Shown here: positions 22,763-31,218 of the stretch, piece by piece
Layout of the letters: each line of letters starts with the position of its first letter
Position numbering within the stretch: the first letter of the stretch is position 1
Assembly: GCA_030447275.1 (NCBI GenBank)
Contig: JAUJPF010000030.1
Span: 1 to 46,283 of the forward strand
Direction: 5' to 3'
Length of the DNA: 46,283 bases
From: Solirubrobacteraceae bacterium
Lineage (GTDB): Bacteria; Actinomycetota; Thermoleophilia; Solirubrobacterales; Solirubrobacteraceae
Notes under the pieces: generated by a model
The model's input: only the letters and a program-made list of their open reading frames with translations
Told to the model about the DNA's origin: nothing
Databases searched by the model: none
Made by a program: the position numbers and the translations under genes

Positions 22763-23415
22763 TCACCAGCGCGGACAACGCGAAGCTCAAGCTGGTCCGC
22801 CGGCTCCAGCGCGGCCGCGACCCCGAGCTGTTCGTCGCCGAGGGCGAGGACCTCGCCTACGCCGCCCCGGCCGAGTTCGTGCTCGTCGCCGCCGGCAGCG
22901 GCCTCGAGGGGATCGAGATCGAGCCGGCGCTGCTGGCCGGCGTGTCCGCGCTCGGCTCGGGCACGCGCGCGATCGCGGTCTTCGCGCGGCCCGCTCCGGC
23001 TCCGCCGGCCGGCCCGCTGTGCGTCGCGCTGTGGGGCGTCAGCGATCCGGGGAACGTCGGGACGACCCTGCGCAGCGCGCTCGCCTTCGGCGCGGCGAGC
23101 GTCGCCCTCGGCCCTGGCACCGCCGATCCGTTCGGGCCGAAGGCGGTCCGCGCGTCGATGGGGGCGATCTTCGCGGTGCCCGTCGCGCGCGTCGAGCACC
23201 CCTCGCAGCTCCCGTCGCCGACGATCGCCCTCGTCGCGCGGGAGGGGGAGCCGCTGGGCGGCGAGGCCGGCACGTTCGTCGTCGGCGCGGAGCGCGACGG
23301 GCTCCCCGACGACGTCGTCGCGGCGTGCGACCGCGTCGCGCACATCCCGATCCGGTCGGAGTCGCTCAACGCGGCGATGGCCGCGACGGTGGCGCTGTAC
23401 CAAGCCGTGCGCTAA
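22759..23415 (+). CDS. SpoU-family RNA 2'-O-methyltransferase (CTG start)
   Basis: About 218 residues. The N-terminal RNA-binding segment [20 protein letters not shown] and [10 protein letters not shown] is followed by the SPOUT knot: [20 protein letters not shown] (motif 1), [20 protein letters not shown] (motif 2) and [20 protein letters not shown] (motif 3). It methylates ribose in rRNA or tRNA. No ATG, GTG or TTG fits: family members begin at M-ITS, and here that codon is CTG (22759-22761), overlapping the rplT stop as CTGA. Same operon position as in many bacteria, between rplT and pheS. Confidence 0.88.
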   Translation: MITSADNAKLKLVRRLQRGRDPELFVAEGEDLAYAAPAEFVLVAAGSGLEGIEIEPALLAGVSALGSGTRAIAVFARPAPAPPAGPLCVALWGVSDPGNVGTTLRSALAFGAASVALGPGTADPFGPKAVRASMGAIFAVPVARVEHPSQLPSPTIALVAREGEPLGGEAGTFVVGAERDGLPDDVVAACDRVAHIPIRSESLNAAMAATVALYQAVR

Positions 23416-23418
23416 CTT
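23413..23418 (+). promoter_or_regulatory. Candidate promoter -10 of the pheS leader
   Basis: TAACTT overlaps the end of the methyltransferase gene (its TAA is the stop) and lies 8 nt before the leader ATG at 23427, so the transcript could start at or next to that codon. Confidence 0.4.
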
Positions 23419-23426
23419 CACCCGCG

Positions 23427-23492
23427 ATGCCCGGCACCCGCCGCACCCGCCGATTTCGCCGTACCGAGGCCCGCGAGGCGACGGCCGCGTAG
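23427..23492 (+). CDS. Candidate leader peptide upstream of pheS
   Basis: A 21-residue ORF, PGTRRTRRFRRTEAREATAA after Met, ending TAG. It is Arg-rich with a single Phe codon (TTT). It has no Shine-Dalgarno but has a -10-like hexamer 8 nt upstream, so it could be translated from a leaderless RNA. It sits between the SpoU gene and a perfect intrinsic terminator directly before pheS, as in transcription-attenuation leaders. The single Phe is weak for classical Phe attenuation. Existence as a translated ORF is inference. Confidence 0.4.
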   Translation: MPGTRRTRRFRRTEAREATAA

Positions 23493-23517
23493 CTGCGCAG
23501 CCGATCTCGATCCTCGC

Positions 23518-23543
23518 GGGCGCCGGGAACGGCGCCCTTTTTT
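23518..23543 (+). terminator. Perfect intrinsic terminator/attenuator abutting pheS
   Basis: Eight G-C pairs GGGCGCCG/CGGCGCCC (23518-23525 and 23530-23537) close a GGAA tetraloop and are followed at once by six T (23538-23543). The next base is G of GTG 23544, and ATG 23550 is the likely pheS start, so the hairpin occupies the place of a ribosome-binding site. It must terminate upstream transcripts unless an antiterminator forms. Confidence 0.85.
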
Positions 23544-23549
23544 GTGCCC

Positions 23550-24608
23550 ATGAACGACCCGACACAGCGCATCTCCGAACTGCGATCCGAGGCGGAAGCC
23601 GCGATCGCCGAGGCGCCCGACACCGCGGCGCTCGAGGAGCTGCGCGTGCGCTACCTCGGCCGCAAGGCCGAGCTGCCGAACCTGCTGCGCGGCGTCGCCG
23701 AGCTGCCGCCCGAGCAGCGGGGCATCGTCGGACGGACGGCGAACGAGGCGCGCAAGGGGCTCGAGGCGCTCGTCGGCGACCGCGTCGCGGCGCTCGAGGC
23801 GGCGGAGCTCGACGCGCGGCTGGCCGCCGACCGCGTCGACGTGACGCTCCCGGGCGCGCCGCCCCAGCCTGTCGGGCGCCACCACCTCCTGAGCTCGACG
23901 CGCAGGGAGATCGAGGACGTCTTCCTCGGCCTCGGCTTCTCGGTCATGGAGGGCCCCGAGGTCGACCTCGTCCACTACAACTTCGACGCGCTCAACCACG
24001 CGGAGACGCACCCGGCGCGCAACCGCAGCGACACCTTCTACGTGGCAGATGAGGCCGTCCTGCGCACCCACACCTCCCCGATGCAGGTGCGCGCGATGGA
24101 GCTGTATCCGCCGCCGCTCTACATCATCGTCCCCGGCCGCGTGTACCGCCGCGACAGCGACGCCACGCACACCCCGCAGTTCCACCAGGTCGAGGGGCTC
24201 GCCGTCGACGAGGACGTCACGCTCGCCGACCTCAAGGGCACGCTGCTCGCGTTCGCCCGCGCGGTCTTCGGCGACGAGCGCGACGTGCGCCTGCGGCCGC
24301 ACTTCTTCCCGTTCACCGAGCCGAGCGTCGAGGTCGACGTCTCGTGCTTCAACTGCACCGGCGGCTTCATGCGCGACGGCTCGCGCTGCCCCCTGTGCAA
24401 GGGCGAGGGCTGGATCGAGATCCTGGGCGCCGGCGAGGTCGACCCGAACGTCTTCGAGTACGTGCGCGAGCACGGCTACGACCCCGATCGCATCCAGGGC
24501 TTCGCGTTCGGCATGGGGATCGAGCGGATCGCGTTCCTCAAGCACGGCGTGCCCGACCTGCGGATGTTCTTCGAGAACGACCTGCGCTTCCTGGAGCAGT
24601 TCGGCTGA
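23550..24608 (+). CDS. pheS: Phenylalanyl-tRNA synthetase alpha subunit
   Basis: 352 residues from ATG 23550 (GTG 23544 would add MP). An N-terminal coiled-coil (ISELRSEAEAAIAEA, then LRVRYLGRKAEL) is followed by the class II catalytic core: GRVYRRDSDATHTPQFHQVE (motif 2) and IQGFAFGMGIERIAFLKHG (motif 3). It charges tRNA-Phe as an alpha2-beta2 tetramer with PheT. Unusual: between PFTEPSVEVDV and WIEILG lies a CxxC...CxxC insert (SCFNCTGG, RCPLCKGEG), a likely zinc ribbon. The start lacks a Shine-Dalgarno and directly follows a terminator. The stop overlaps the pheT ATG by 1 nt (TGATG). Confidence 0.96.
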   Translation: MNDPTQRISELRSEAEAAIAEAPDTAALEELRVRYLGRKAELPNLLRGVAELPPEQRGIVGRTANEARKGLEALVGDRVAALEAAELDARLAADRVDVTLPGAPPQPVGRHHLLSSTRREIEDVFLGLGFSVMEGPEVDLVHYNFDALNHAETHPARNRSDTFYVADEAVLRTHTSPMQVRAMELYPPPLYIIVPGRVYRRDSDATHTPQFHQVEGLAVDEDVTLADLKGTLLAFARAVFGDERDVRLRPHFFPFTEPSVEVDVSCFNCTGGFMRDGSRCPLCKGEGWIEILGAGEVDPNVFEYVREHGYDPDRIQGFAFGMGIERIAFLKHGVPDLRMFFENDLRFLEQFG

Positions 24609-27043
24609 TGCGCGTTCCGCTCGAATGGCTCTCCGAGTACGCCGACGCCGGCCTGCCGGCGCGCGAGCTGGGCGAGAGGCTGACGATGACCGGCACGAAG
24701 CTCGAGGCCGTGCACGGTCCCACCATCTCCGACGAGCACTTCGTCGTCGGGAAGGTGCTGGACGCTCAGCGGCACCCCGACGCCGACAAGCTCAGCGTCT
24801 GCCAGGTGGACCTCGGCGGGCGCGGGACCACCGAGATCGTCTGCGGCGCGCCCAACGTCGCCGCGGGGCAGCTCGTCGCCGTCGTCGAGCCGGGCGGCGT
24901 CATGCCGGACGGAACGAAGATCAAGCGGGCGAAGCTGCGCGGCGTCGTGTCGAACGGGATGATCCTGTCCGAGCGCGAGCTCGGCCTCGGGGACGATCAC
25001 GGCGGCATCCTCGTCCTCGACGGCGACTTCGCGCCGGGCGCGGCGCTCGGCGACGTGCTGCCGCTGGCCACCGAGGTGCTCGAGCTCGAGATCACCCCCA
25101 ACCGCCCGGACTGCCTCGGCGTCTACGGCGTCGCCCGCGAGGTCCACGCGACGACCGGCGCCGAGCTGAAGCCGCCGCCGTGGGCCGACGACCCCGGGAG
25201 CACGGGCGCCGTCGAGGGCGTCGAGGTGCGCGTCGAGGTCCCCGACCTGTGCCCGCGCTTCACCGCGCGCGTCTTCGAGGAGGTCCGGATCGGACCGTCG
25301 CCGCCGTGGCTGAAGGCGCGCCTCACCGCGGCCGGCATGCGCCCGATCTCGAACGTCGTCGACATCACCAACTACGTGATGCTCCTCACCGGGCAGCCGC
25401 TGCACGCGTTCGACCTCGACCGCGTCGCCGGGCAGCGGCTCGTCGTGCGCGGCGCGCGCGAGGGGGAGACGATCGACACGCTCGACGGTCAGACGCGCAC
25501 GCTCGAGGCCGGGGAGATCGTGATCGACGACGCCGACGGGCCGACGTCGCTCGCCGGCGTCATGGGCGGCGCGCGCTCCGAGGTCTCCGACGACACGACG
25601 CGCGTCCTGCTCGAGGTCGCGTCGTGGCACGCGCCGGCGATCCACCGCACGTCGACGCGGCTCGGGCTGCGCAGCGAGGCGAGCGGGCGGTTCGAGAAGG
25701 GGCTGTCGACCGAGCAGACGATGGAGGCCCAGGCGGTCGCGACCCGGCTGATGGTCGAGGTCTGCGGCGCGCGGCTCGTCCCGGGCACGATCGACGTCGA
25801 CGTCGGCGGCGCGGCGCGGGCGGGTGGGGACGATCACAAGCGGCTGCGCCCCGCGCGCGTCGATCGCCTGCTGGGGATGGCGGTGCCGCGTGAGCGCGAG
25901 CGCGCGATCCTCGAGTCGCTCGGCTTCGGCGTCGAGGACGCGGGCGACGACCTCGCCGTCCGCGTGCCGCACTTCCGCCGCGCCGACGTCACCCGCGAGG
26001 CCGACCTCGTCGAGGAGGTCGCGCGGATCGAGGGGCTCGACCGGCTTCCGGCCACGCTCCCGTCGCGCAACGGCGTCGCCGGCCGGCTGACGTTCGAGCA
26101 GCGCGCGCGCCGCCGGGCCGAGGACGTGCTCGTCGGCCGCGGCCTGCACGAGGTCGTCGGCTGGTCGTTCACCGAGCCGGGCGTCGCCGACCGGCTGCGA
26201 CTGCCCGACGACGACCCGCGGCGCCTGTTCGTGCCGGTCGAGAACCCGATGAGCGAGGACCACCGCGTCCTGCGCACGACGCTGCTCGGCTCGCTGCTCG
26301 AGATCGCGCGCCACAACCTCGCGCGCGGGCGCTCTGACCTCGCGCTGTTCGAGAGCGGCGCGATCTACCTCGACGCGCCGCCGAGCGCGGATCTCGCCAC
26401 CGGCGCGACCGCCGTCGCCCTGCGCGGGCGCCACGACGGGCTGCCGACCGAGGTGCATGCCCTCGGCGGGCTGCTCACCGGCCGCGTGGCTCCGGAGTCG
26501 TGGCGCGGCGCCGGCGACGCGCGGTGGGACTTCTTCGCGGCGAAGAGCGCCCTCGGCGCGGTGCTCGACGCGCTGCGGGTGGAGTGGGACGTCCGCCCGC
26601 CCGGCCACCCGTTCCTGCACCCGGGCCGCGCCGCCCGCGTGTTCAGCGGCGACACCGAGCTCGGCTGGCTCGGCGAGGTGCACCCGCTCGTCGCGCGAGC
26701 GTGGGAGCTCGACGGTACCGTCGCCGCGTTCGAGCTCGACCTCGGTCTCGTGATCGCGAACGCGCCGCAGGAGATCCCGTTCACCGCCTTCGCGACGTTC
26801 CCGCCCGTGCTGCGCGACCTCGCCGTCGTGCGGCCCGCCGACGTCGCCGCGGCGCAGATCGTCGCCGTCGCCGCCGAGCGCGCCGACGCGGTCGAGGTGT
26901 TCGACGTGTACGGCGACTCGCTGGCCATGCACCTGGCCTTCCGCGCCCCCGACCGCACGCTCACCGACGAGGAGGTCGACGAGCGGATGGCGGCGATCGT
27001 CGCGACCCTGCGGGAACGGCTCGAGGTCGAGCAGCGTGCCTAG
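24608..27043 (+). CDS. pheT: Phenylalanyl-tRNA synthetase beta subunit
   Basis: 811 residues, full length. RVPLEWLSEYADAGLPA at the start; a tRNA-binding EMAP-like domain (FVVGKVLDAQRHPDADKLSV, residues ~40-150); B3/B4 editing domain (TTRVLLEVASWHAPAIHRTS); B5 domain (RVDRLLGMAVPRERERAILE); a catalytic-like core (FVPVENPMSEDHRVLRTTLL); and a C-terminal anticodon-binding FDX-ACB domain (FATFPPVLRDLAVVRPADVA, near 730). It edits mischarged Tyr-tRNA-Phe and holds tRNA for PheS. The argC GTG starts 8 nt before its stop, fusing the aminoacylation and arginine operons. Confidence 0.97.
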   Translation: MRVPLEWLSEYADAGLPARELGERLTMTGTKLEAVHGPTISDEHFVVGKVLDAQRHPDADKLSVCQVDLGGRGTTEIVCGAPNVAAGQLVAVVEPGGVMPDGTKIKRAKLRGVVSNGMILSERELGLGDDHGGILVLDGDFAPGAALGDVLPLATEVLELEITPNRPDCLGVYGVAREVHATTGAELKPPPWADDPGSTGAVEGVEVRVEVPDLCPRFTARVFEEVRIGPSPPWLKARLTAAGMRPISNVVDITNYVMLLTGQPLHAFDLDRVAGQRLVVRGAREGETIDTLDGQTRTLEAGEIVIDDADGPTSLAGVMGGARSEVSDDTTRVLLEVASWHAPAIHRTSTRLGLRSEASGRFEKGLSTEQTMEAQAVATRLMVEVCGARLVPGTIDVDVGGAARAGGDDHKRLRPARVDRLLGMAVPRERERAILESLGFGVEDAGDDLAVRVPHFRRADVTREADLVEEVARIEGLDRLPATLPSRNGVAGRLTFEQRARRRAEDVLVGRGLHEVVGWSFTEPGVADRLRLPDDDPRRLFVPVENPMSEDHRVLRTTLLGSLLEIARHNLARGRSDLALFESGAIYLDAPPSADLATGATAVALRGRHDGLPTEVHALGGLLTGRVAPESWRGAGDARWDFFAAKSALGAVLDALRVEWDVRPPGHPFLHPGRAARVFSGDTELGWLGEVHPLVARAWELDGTVAAFELDLGLVIANAPQEIPFTAFATFPPVLRDLAVVRPADVAAAQIVAVAAERADAVEVFDVYGDSLAMHLAFRAPDRTLTDEEVDERMAAIVATLRERLEVEQRA

Positions 27044-28025
27044 CGCGGTCGTCGCGGGCGCGAGCGGGTACGCGGGCGCGCTCGCCGCGCGGCTCCTGCA
27101 CGCCCATCCGGAGTTCGAGCTCGCGGCGGTGACGTCGCGCTCGGACGCCGGCGTGCGGCTCGACGAGCTCTACCCGTACCACCGGGTCCCGCTGACCCTC
27201 GACGCGTTCGATGTCGCCACCCACGGCGACGTCGACGCCGCGATCGTCGCCTACCCGCACGGGGCGAGCGCGCCGACCGTCTCCGAGCTGCACGAGCGGG
27301 GGGTCCGCGTGGTCGACCTCTCCGCCGACTTCCGCCTGCGCGACCCCGGCACCTACGCCGAGTGGTACGGCGAGCACGGGGCGCCGGGGCTGTTCGGCCA
27401 CGCGGTCTACGGGCTGCCCGAGCGCTACCGCGAGCAGATCCGCGACGCGCACATCGTCGCCAACCCCGGCTGCTTCCCGACGGCCGCCGTGCTCGCCCTC
27501 GCGCCGCTCGCCGACCTCGTCGCCGACGTCGTCATCGACGCGAAGACGGGCGTCTCCGGCGCCGGGCGCGCGGCGACGCAGAAGACGCACTTCGTGACCG
27601 TCGACGAGAACGTCAGCCCCTACGGCGTCGCCCGGCACCGGCACACGCCGGAGATCGAGCAGGAGCTCGCTGCGCTGGGCGCCGAGGTGGCGTGCCAGTT
27701 CACGCCGCACCTGCTGCCGATCGACCAGGGCGAGCTGGTCTCGTGCTACGTCACGCCGTCGCGCCGCGCCGATCTCGGCGACGTCGCCGAGCGCTTTGAG
27801 CGCACGTACGAGGACGAGCCCTTCGTCGAGGTCGTCGACGTCCCGCCCGGCGTCCGCGACGTACGCGACACGAACTTCTGCCGCCTGCACGCGACGGTCG
27901 ACGAGCGCACCGGCAAGGTGCTGGTGTTCGCCGCCATCGACAACCTCTGGAAGGGCGCGGCGTCGCAGGCGGTGCAGAACCTCAACCTGATGTTCGGCTT
28001 CGACGAGACGGCGGGCCTCGCATGA
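27036..28025 (+). CDS. argC: N-acetyl-gamma-glutamyl-phosphate reductase
   Basis: 329 residues. NAD(P)-binding GASGYAGALAARLLHAHPE is at the start, followed by VVDLSADFRLRD, the catalytic cysteine in VANPGCFPTAAVL (Cys146), and HRHTPEIEQEL with FTPHLLPIDQGE. It reduces N-acetylglutamyl phosphate to the semialdehyde, the third step of arginine synthesis. GTG 27036 lies inside the end of pheT (8-nt overlap), so it relies on upstream transcription and translation; no separate promoter is evident. The stop overlaps argJ (ATGA). Confidence 0.97.
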   Translation: MPSAVVAGASGYAGALAARLLHAHPEFELAAVTSRSDAGVRLDELYPYHRVPLTLDAFDVATHGDVDAAIVAYPHGASAPTVSELHERGVRVVDLSADFRLRDPGTYAEWYGEHGAPGLFGHAVYGLPERYREQIRDAHIVANPGCFPTAAVLALAPLADLVADVVIDAKTGVSGAGRAATQKTHFVTVDENVSPYGVARHRHTPEIEQELAALGAEVACQFTPHLLPIDQGELVSCYVTPSRRADLGDVAERFERTYEDEPFVEVVDVPPGVRDVRDTNFCRLHATVDERTGKVLVFAAIDNLWKGAASQAVQNLNLMFGFDETAGLA

Positions 28026-29242
28026 CGTTCTTCGCCTCACGCTGGGTCGAGCAGCCGTCGCACGTGCGCGAGGCCACCGACGGCCGGCTGCCGCAGGGCT
28101 TCCGTGCCGCCGGCGTCGCCGCCGGGATCAAGCCCGCCGGCCTCGACCTCGCCGTCGTCGTCTCCGACGTCGCCGAGACGACGAGTGCGGCGCGGTTCAC
28201 GCGGTCCGGCGTGCAGGCGCCGCCGGTCACGATCACCCGCGAGCGCTGCCGGCTCGACGCGCTGCGCGCGGTCGCCGTCAACAGCGGCAACGCGAACGCG
28301 GCGACGGGCCGGCGCGGGCTCGACGAGGCCGCGCGGATGCAGGGCGGAGCGGCGATGATCGCGGGCGCGCGCGAGGACCAGGTCGCCGTCTGCTCGACCG
28401 GCGTCATCGGCGTGCAGCTCGACGGCCAGACCGTGATCAAGGGGCTGCTCTCGCTGCGCCCCGATCTGCGCGAGGACGGCGCCGCGGACCTGGCCGAGGC
28501 GATCCGCACCACCGACATCCTCGACAAGCACGTCGCGCTCGACGTCGACCTGCCGGGCGGCACCGTCCGCCTCACGGCGCAGGCCAAGGGCGCGGGGATG
28601 ATCCAGCCGAGCTTTGCGACGATGCTCTGCTTCGTCCAGACCGACGCCGCCCTGTCGAGCGAGACGTGCGACCTGCTGCTCGGCGTCTGCGTCAAGCGCT
28701 CGTTCGACCGCATCAGCGTCGACGGCCAGCTCTCCACGAACGACACGGCGATCCTCATGGCCAACGGCGCGTCGGGCGTCGCCGTCGAGCCGGAGAGCGA
28801 GGCCGAGCTGCGCTTCGGCGAGGCGCTCGACGCCCTGCTGCGCCAGCTCGCGCTGCTGATCGTGAAGGACGGCGAGGGCTCGCGCCGCACCGGCCGCGTC
28901 GTCGTGCGCGGCGGCGCCGACGAGGTCGTCGAGCACTGCGCTCGCTCGATCGCCAACTCGCCGCTCGTGAAGACCGCGCTCTACGGTGGCGACCCGAACT
29001 GGGGCCGGATCGCGCAGGCGATCGGCGCCGCGCTCCCGGACACGCACCCGCTCGCGTTCGACATCGCGATCGACGGCACGCTCGTGTGCAGCGGCGGCCA
29101 GGCGACCGGCGACGTCGCGGCGTTCGACGGCGACGAGGTCGACGTCGAGGTCGGCCTGCCCGGCGACGGCGCCGAGACCGAGGTCTTCTTCTCCGACCTC
29201 GGCCACGAGTACATCCACGTCAACGCCGATTACACGACGTGA
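28022..29242 (+). CDS. argJ: Bifunctional ornithine acetyltransferase/N-acetylglutamate synthase
   Basis: 406 residues. NSGNANAATGRRGLDEAARM and CSTGVIGVQLDG form the alpha-part active site, and KGAGMIQPSFATMLCF holds the autocleavage site before the nucleophile Thr200. The C-terminus has LYGGDPNWGRIAQAIGAALP. The proenzyme cleaves itself into alpha and beta chains and recycles the acetyl group from acetylornithine to glutamate. It overlaps argC by ATGA and ends on the A shared with the argB ATG (TGATG). There is no argA-like gene in the window. Confidence 0.97.
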   Translation: MTFFASRWVEQPSHVREATDGRLPQGFRAAGVAAGIKPAGLDLAVVVSDVAETTSAARFTRSGVQAPPVTITRERCRLDALRAVAVNSGNANAATGRRGLDEAARMQGGAAMIAGAREDQVAVCSTGVIGVQLDGQTVIKGLLSLRPDLREDGAADLAEAIRTTDILDKHVALDVDLPGGTVRLTAQAKGAGMIQPSFATMLCFVQTDAALSSETCDLLLGVCVKRSFDRISVDGQLSTNDTAILMANGASGVAVEPESEAELRFGEALDALLRQLALLIVKDGEGSRRTGRVVVRGGADEVVEHCARSIANSPLVKTALYGGDPNWGRIAQAIGAALPDTHPLAFDIAIDGTLVCSGGQATGDVAAFDGDEVDVEVGLPGDGAETEVFFSDLGHEYIHVNADYTT

Positions 29243-30084
29243 TGCGCGACGTCGAGACCCTCCTCGAGGCGCTGCCGTACATCCGCGAGTTCCACGGGCG
29301 CACGGTGGTCATCAAGTACGGGGGCGCGGCGATGGAGGACCCGGCGCTGCGCGAGGACTTCGCGCGCGACGTCGTGCTGCTCAAGTACTGCGGCGTCAAC
29401 CCCGTCGTCGTCCACGGCGGCGGCCCGGCGATCACCGAGTACATGGAGCGGCTCGACATGCCGGTGAGCTTCGTCGGCGGGCTGCGGGTCAGCGACGCGA
29501 AGACGGTCGAGATCGCGAAGATGGTGCTCGTCGGGAAGGTCAACAAGGACATCGTCCTGCGGCTCAACCGCCACGGCCAGGCCGCAGTCGGCCTCTCGGG
29601 CGACGACGGCAACCTCTTCACCGTCTCGCGGACGGCGGCGCCGGGCGGCGAGGACATCGGCTACGTCGGCAGCATCGACCGCGTCGACGTCGACGTCATC
29701 CGCCGCGTGGCCGCCGACTACATCCCGGTGATCGCGTCGGTCGGCGCCGACGGCGACGGGCGCTCGTACAACGTCAACGCCGACGAGGCCGCCGCCGCGG
29801 TGGCCAGCGCGCTGACCGCGTACAAGGTCGTCTTCCTCACCGACGTCGAGGGCTGGCTGCGCGACCCGCACGACCCCGGCTCGCTCATCTCCGAGGCGAC
29901 GGCCGACGAGGTCGAGCGCGCGCTGGATGGCATCGCCGGCGGCATGCGCCCGAAGCTCGGGCGTGCGTCGACCCACGGCGGCGTCACCTCGGCGCACATC
30001 ATCGACGGCCGCCAGCCGCACTCGCTGCTGCTCGAGCTGTTCACGATCGCCGGCATCGGTACGAAGGTCACCCCGGCGCCGTGA
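29242..30084 (+). CDS. argB: Acetylglutamate kinase
   Basis: 280 residues of the amino-acid kinase family: TVVIKYGGAAMEDPALREDF (phosphate-binding Lys and Gly loop), VVVHGGGPAITEYMERL, VGLSGDDGNLFTV, NVNADEAAAAVASALTAYKV and FLTDVEGWLRDP. It phosphorylates N-acetylglutamate and is the usual feedback-inhibited step. GGMRPKLGRASTHGGVTSAH near the C-terminus matches the arginine-site region of inhibitable enzymes. The stop overlaps the argD GTG (GTGA). Confidence 0.97.
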   Translation: MRDVETLLEALPYIREFHGRTVVIKYGGAAMEDPALREDFARDVVLLKYCGVNPVVVHGGGPAITEYMERLDMPVSFVGGLRVSDAKTVEIAKMVLVGKVNKDIVLRLNRHGQAAVGLSGDDGNLFTVSRTAAPGGEDIGYVGSIDRVDVDVIRRVAADYIPVIASVGADGDGRSYNVNADEAAAAVASALTAYKVVFLTDVEGWLRDPHDPGSLISEATADEVERALDGIAGGMRPKLGRASTHGGVTSAHIIDGRQPHSLLLELFTIAGIGTKVTPAP

Positions 30085-31206
30085 CCCTGCTCGCGACGTA
30101 CGCGCGGCTGCCGGTCACCTTCGTGCGCGGCGAGGGGACGCGGCTGTGGGACGACGCGGGGGAGGTACCTCGACTTCCTCGCCGGCATCTCGGTGTCGTC
30201 GGTCGGCCACTGCCATCCGAAGGTCGTCGAGGCGGTGCGCGAGCAGGCGGGCCGGCTCCTGCACGTCTCGAACCTGTTCTTCAGCGAGCCGATGCAGCGG
30301 CTCGCCGAACGCCTGGCCGGCGGCTCGCTCGGCGGCGGCGTGTTCTTCACCAACAGCGGGACGGAGGCGGTCGAGGCCGCTCTGAAGCTCGCGCGCAAGG
30401 CCAGGCAGGGCGGCGAGATCGTCGTGCTGCACGGCGCGTTCCACGGGCGGACGTTCGGCGCGCTGAGCGCCACGCCGCAGGAGAGCAAGCAGGCGCCGTT
30501 CGCGCCGCTCGTACCTGGCTTCGTCCCCGTCGACCCGACGGCGGAGGCGATCCGCGGCGCGGTCTCCGAGCGGACGGCGGCGGTGCTGGTCGAGCCGGTC
30601 CAGGGCGAGTCGGGGGTGCGCGTGCTCGGCGACGACGTCCTGCGCGCGGCGCGCGAGGCGTGCGACGACCACGGAGCGGCGCTGCTCTTCGACGAGATCC
30701 AGTGCGGGCTGGCGCGGACCGGGACGCTGTGGGCCTACGAGCAGAGCGGCGTCGTGCCGGACGCGATGACGACGGCCAAGGCGCTCGGCGGCGGCCTGCC
30801 GATCGGCGCGCTCATCACCGGCGAGCGGATGAGGGACGTGCTCCAGCCCGGCGACCACGGCTCGACGTTCGCCGGCGGCCCGCTCGTCGCGGCGGCGGCG
30901 AACGCGGCGCTCGACGTCCTCGAGGACCCCGCGCTCCACGCGCGCGTGCGCGAGCTCGGCGAGCGGCTGCGCGAGGGGCTGAGCGAGCTGCCCCGCGTCG
31001 CCTCGGTCCGCGGCCGCGGCCTCATGGTCGCGTTCGAGGTCGAGGGCGGGGACGCCCCCGGCCTCGCCCGGCGCGCGCTGGTCGAGCAGCGGCTCGTCGT
31101 CAACGCGACGGGCCCCGAGACGATCCGGCTGCTGCCGCCGCTGATCGTCGAGGAGGCCGAGGTCGTCGAGGCGCTCGGCCGGCTGCGCGCCGTGCTCGAC
31201 GCGTAG
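30081..31206 (+). CDS. argD: Acetylornithine aminotransferase, apparent frameshift near the start
   Basis: GTG 30081 overlaps argB by GTGA and encodes MTLLATYARLPVTFVRGEGT then RLWDDAG. In the G-run at 30158-30165 the frame shifts, and the remaining ~345 residues continue as YLDFLAGISVSSVGHCHPKV to the TAG at 31204-31206. Class III aminotransferase motifs are intact: FFTNSGTEAVEAALKLARK, GAFHGRTFGALSATP, LLFDEIQCGLARTG (PLP Asp) and MTTAKALGGGLPIGA (Schiff-base Lys). It makes N-acetylornithine. The surrounding operon is intact, so an indel error in the sequence is the most likely cause. Confidence 0.93.
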
Positions 31207-31209
31207 GCT
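31204..31209 (+). promoter_or_regulatory. Candidate argG -10 overlapping the argD stop codon
   Basis: TAGGCT contains the argD stop TAG and ends 9 nt before the argG ATG, matching a TAnnnT -10. argG could thus have its own short-leader transcript inside the operon. Confidence 0.35.
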
Positions 31210-31218
31210 GGAAGCCGC

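Noticed and set aside
23427..23492. Classical Phe-codon attenuator
   Set aside because: Only one Phe codon is present; kept as a possible attenuator of undefined signal, not as a standard pheST leader.
30081..31206. Programmed frameshift in argD
   Set aside because: No slippery heptamer or conserved stimulator seen, and many other genes show the same one-base breaks, so error is likelier.
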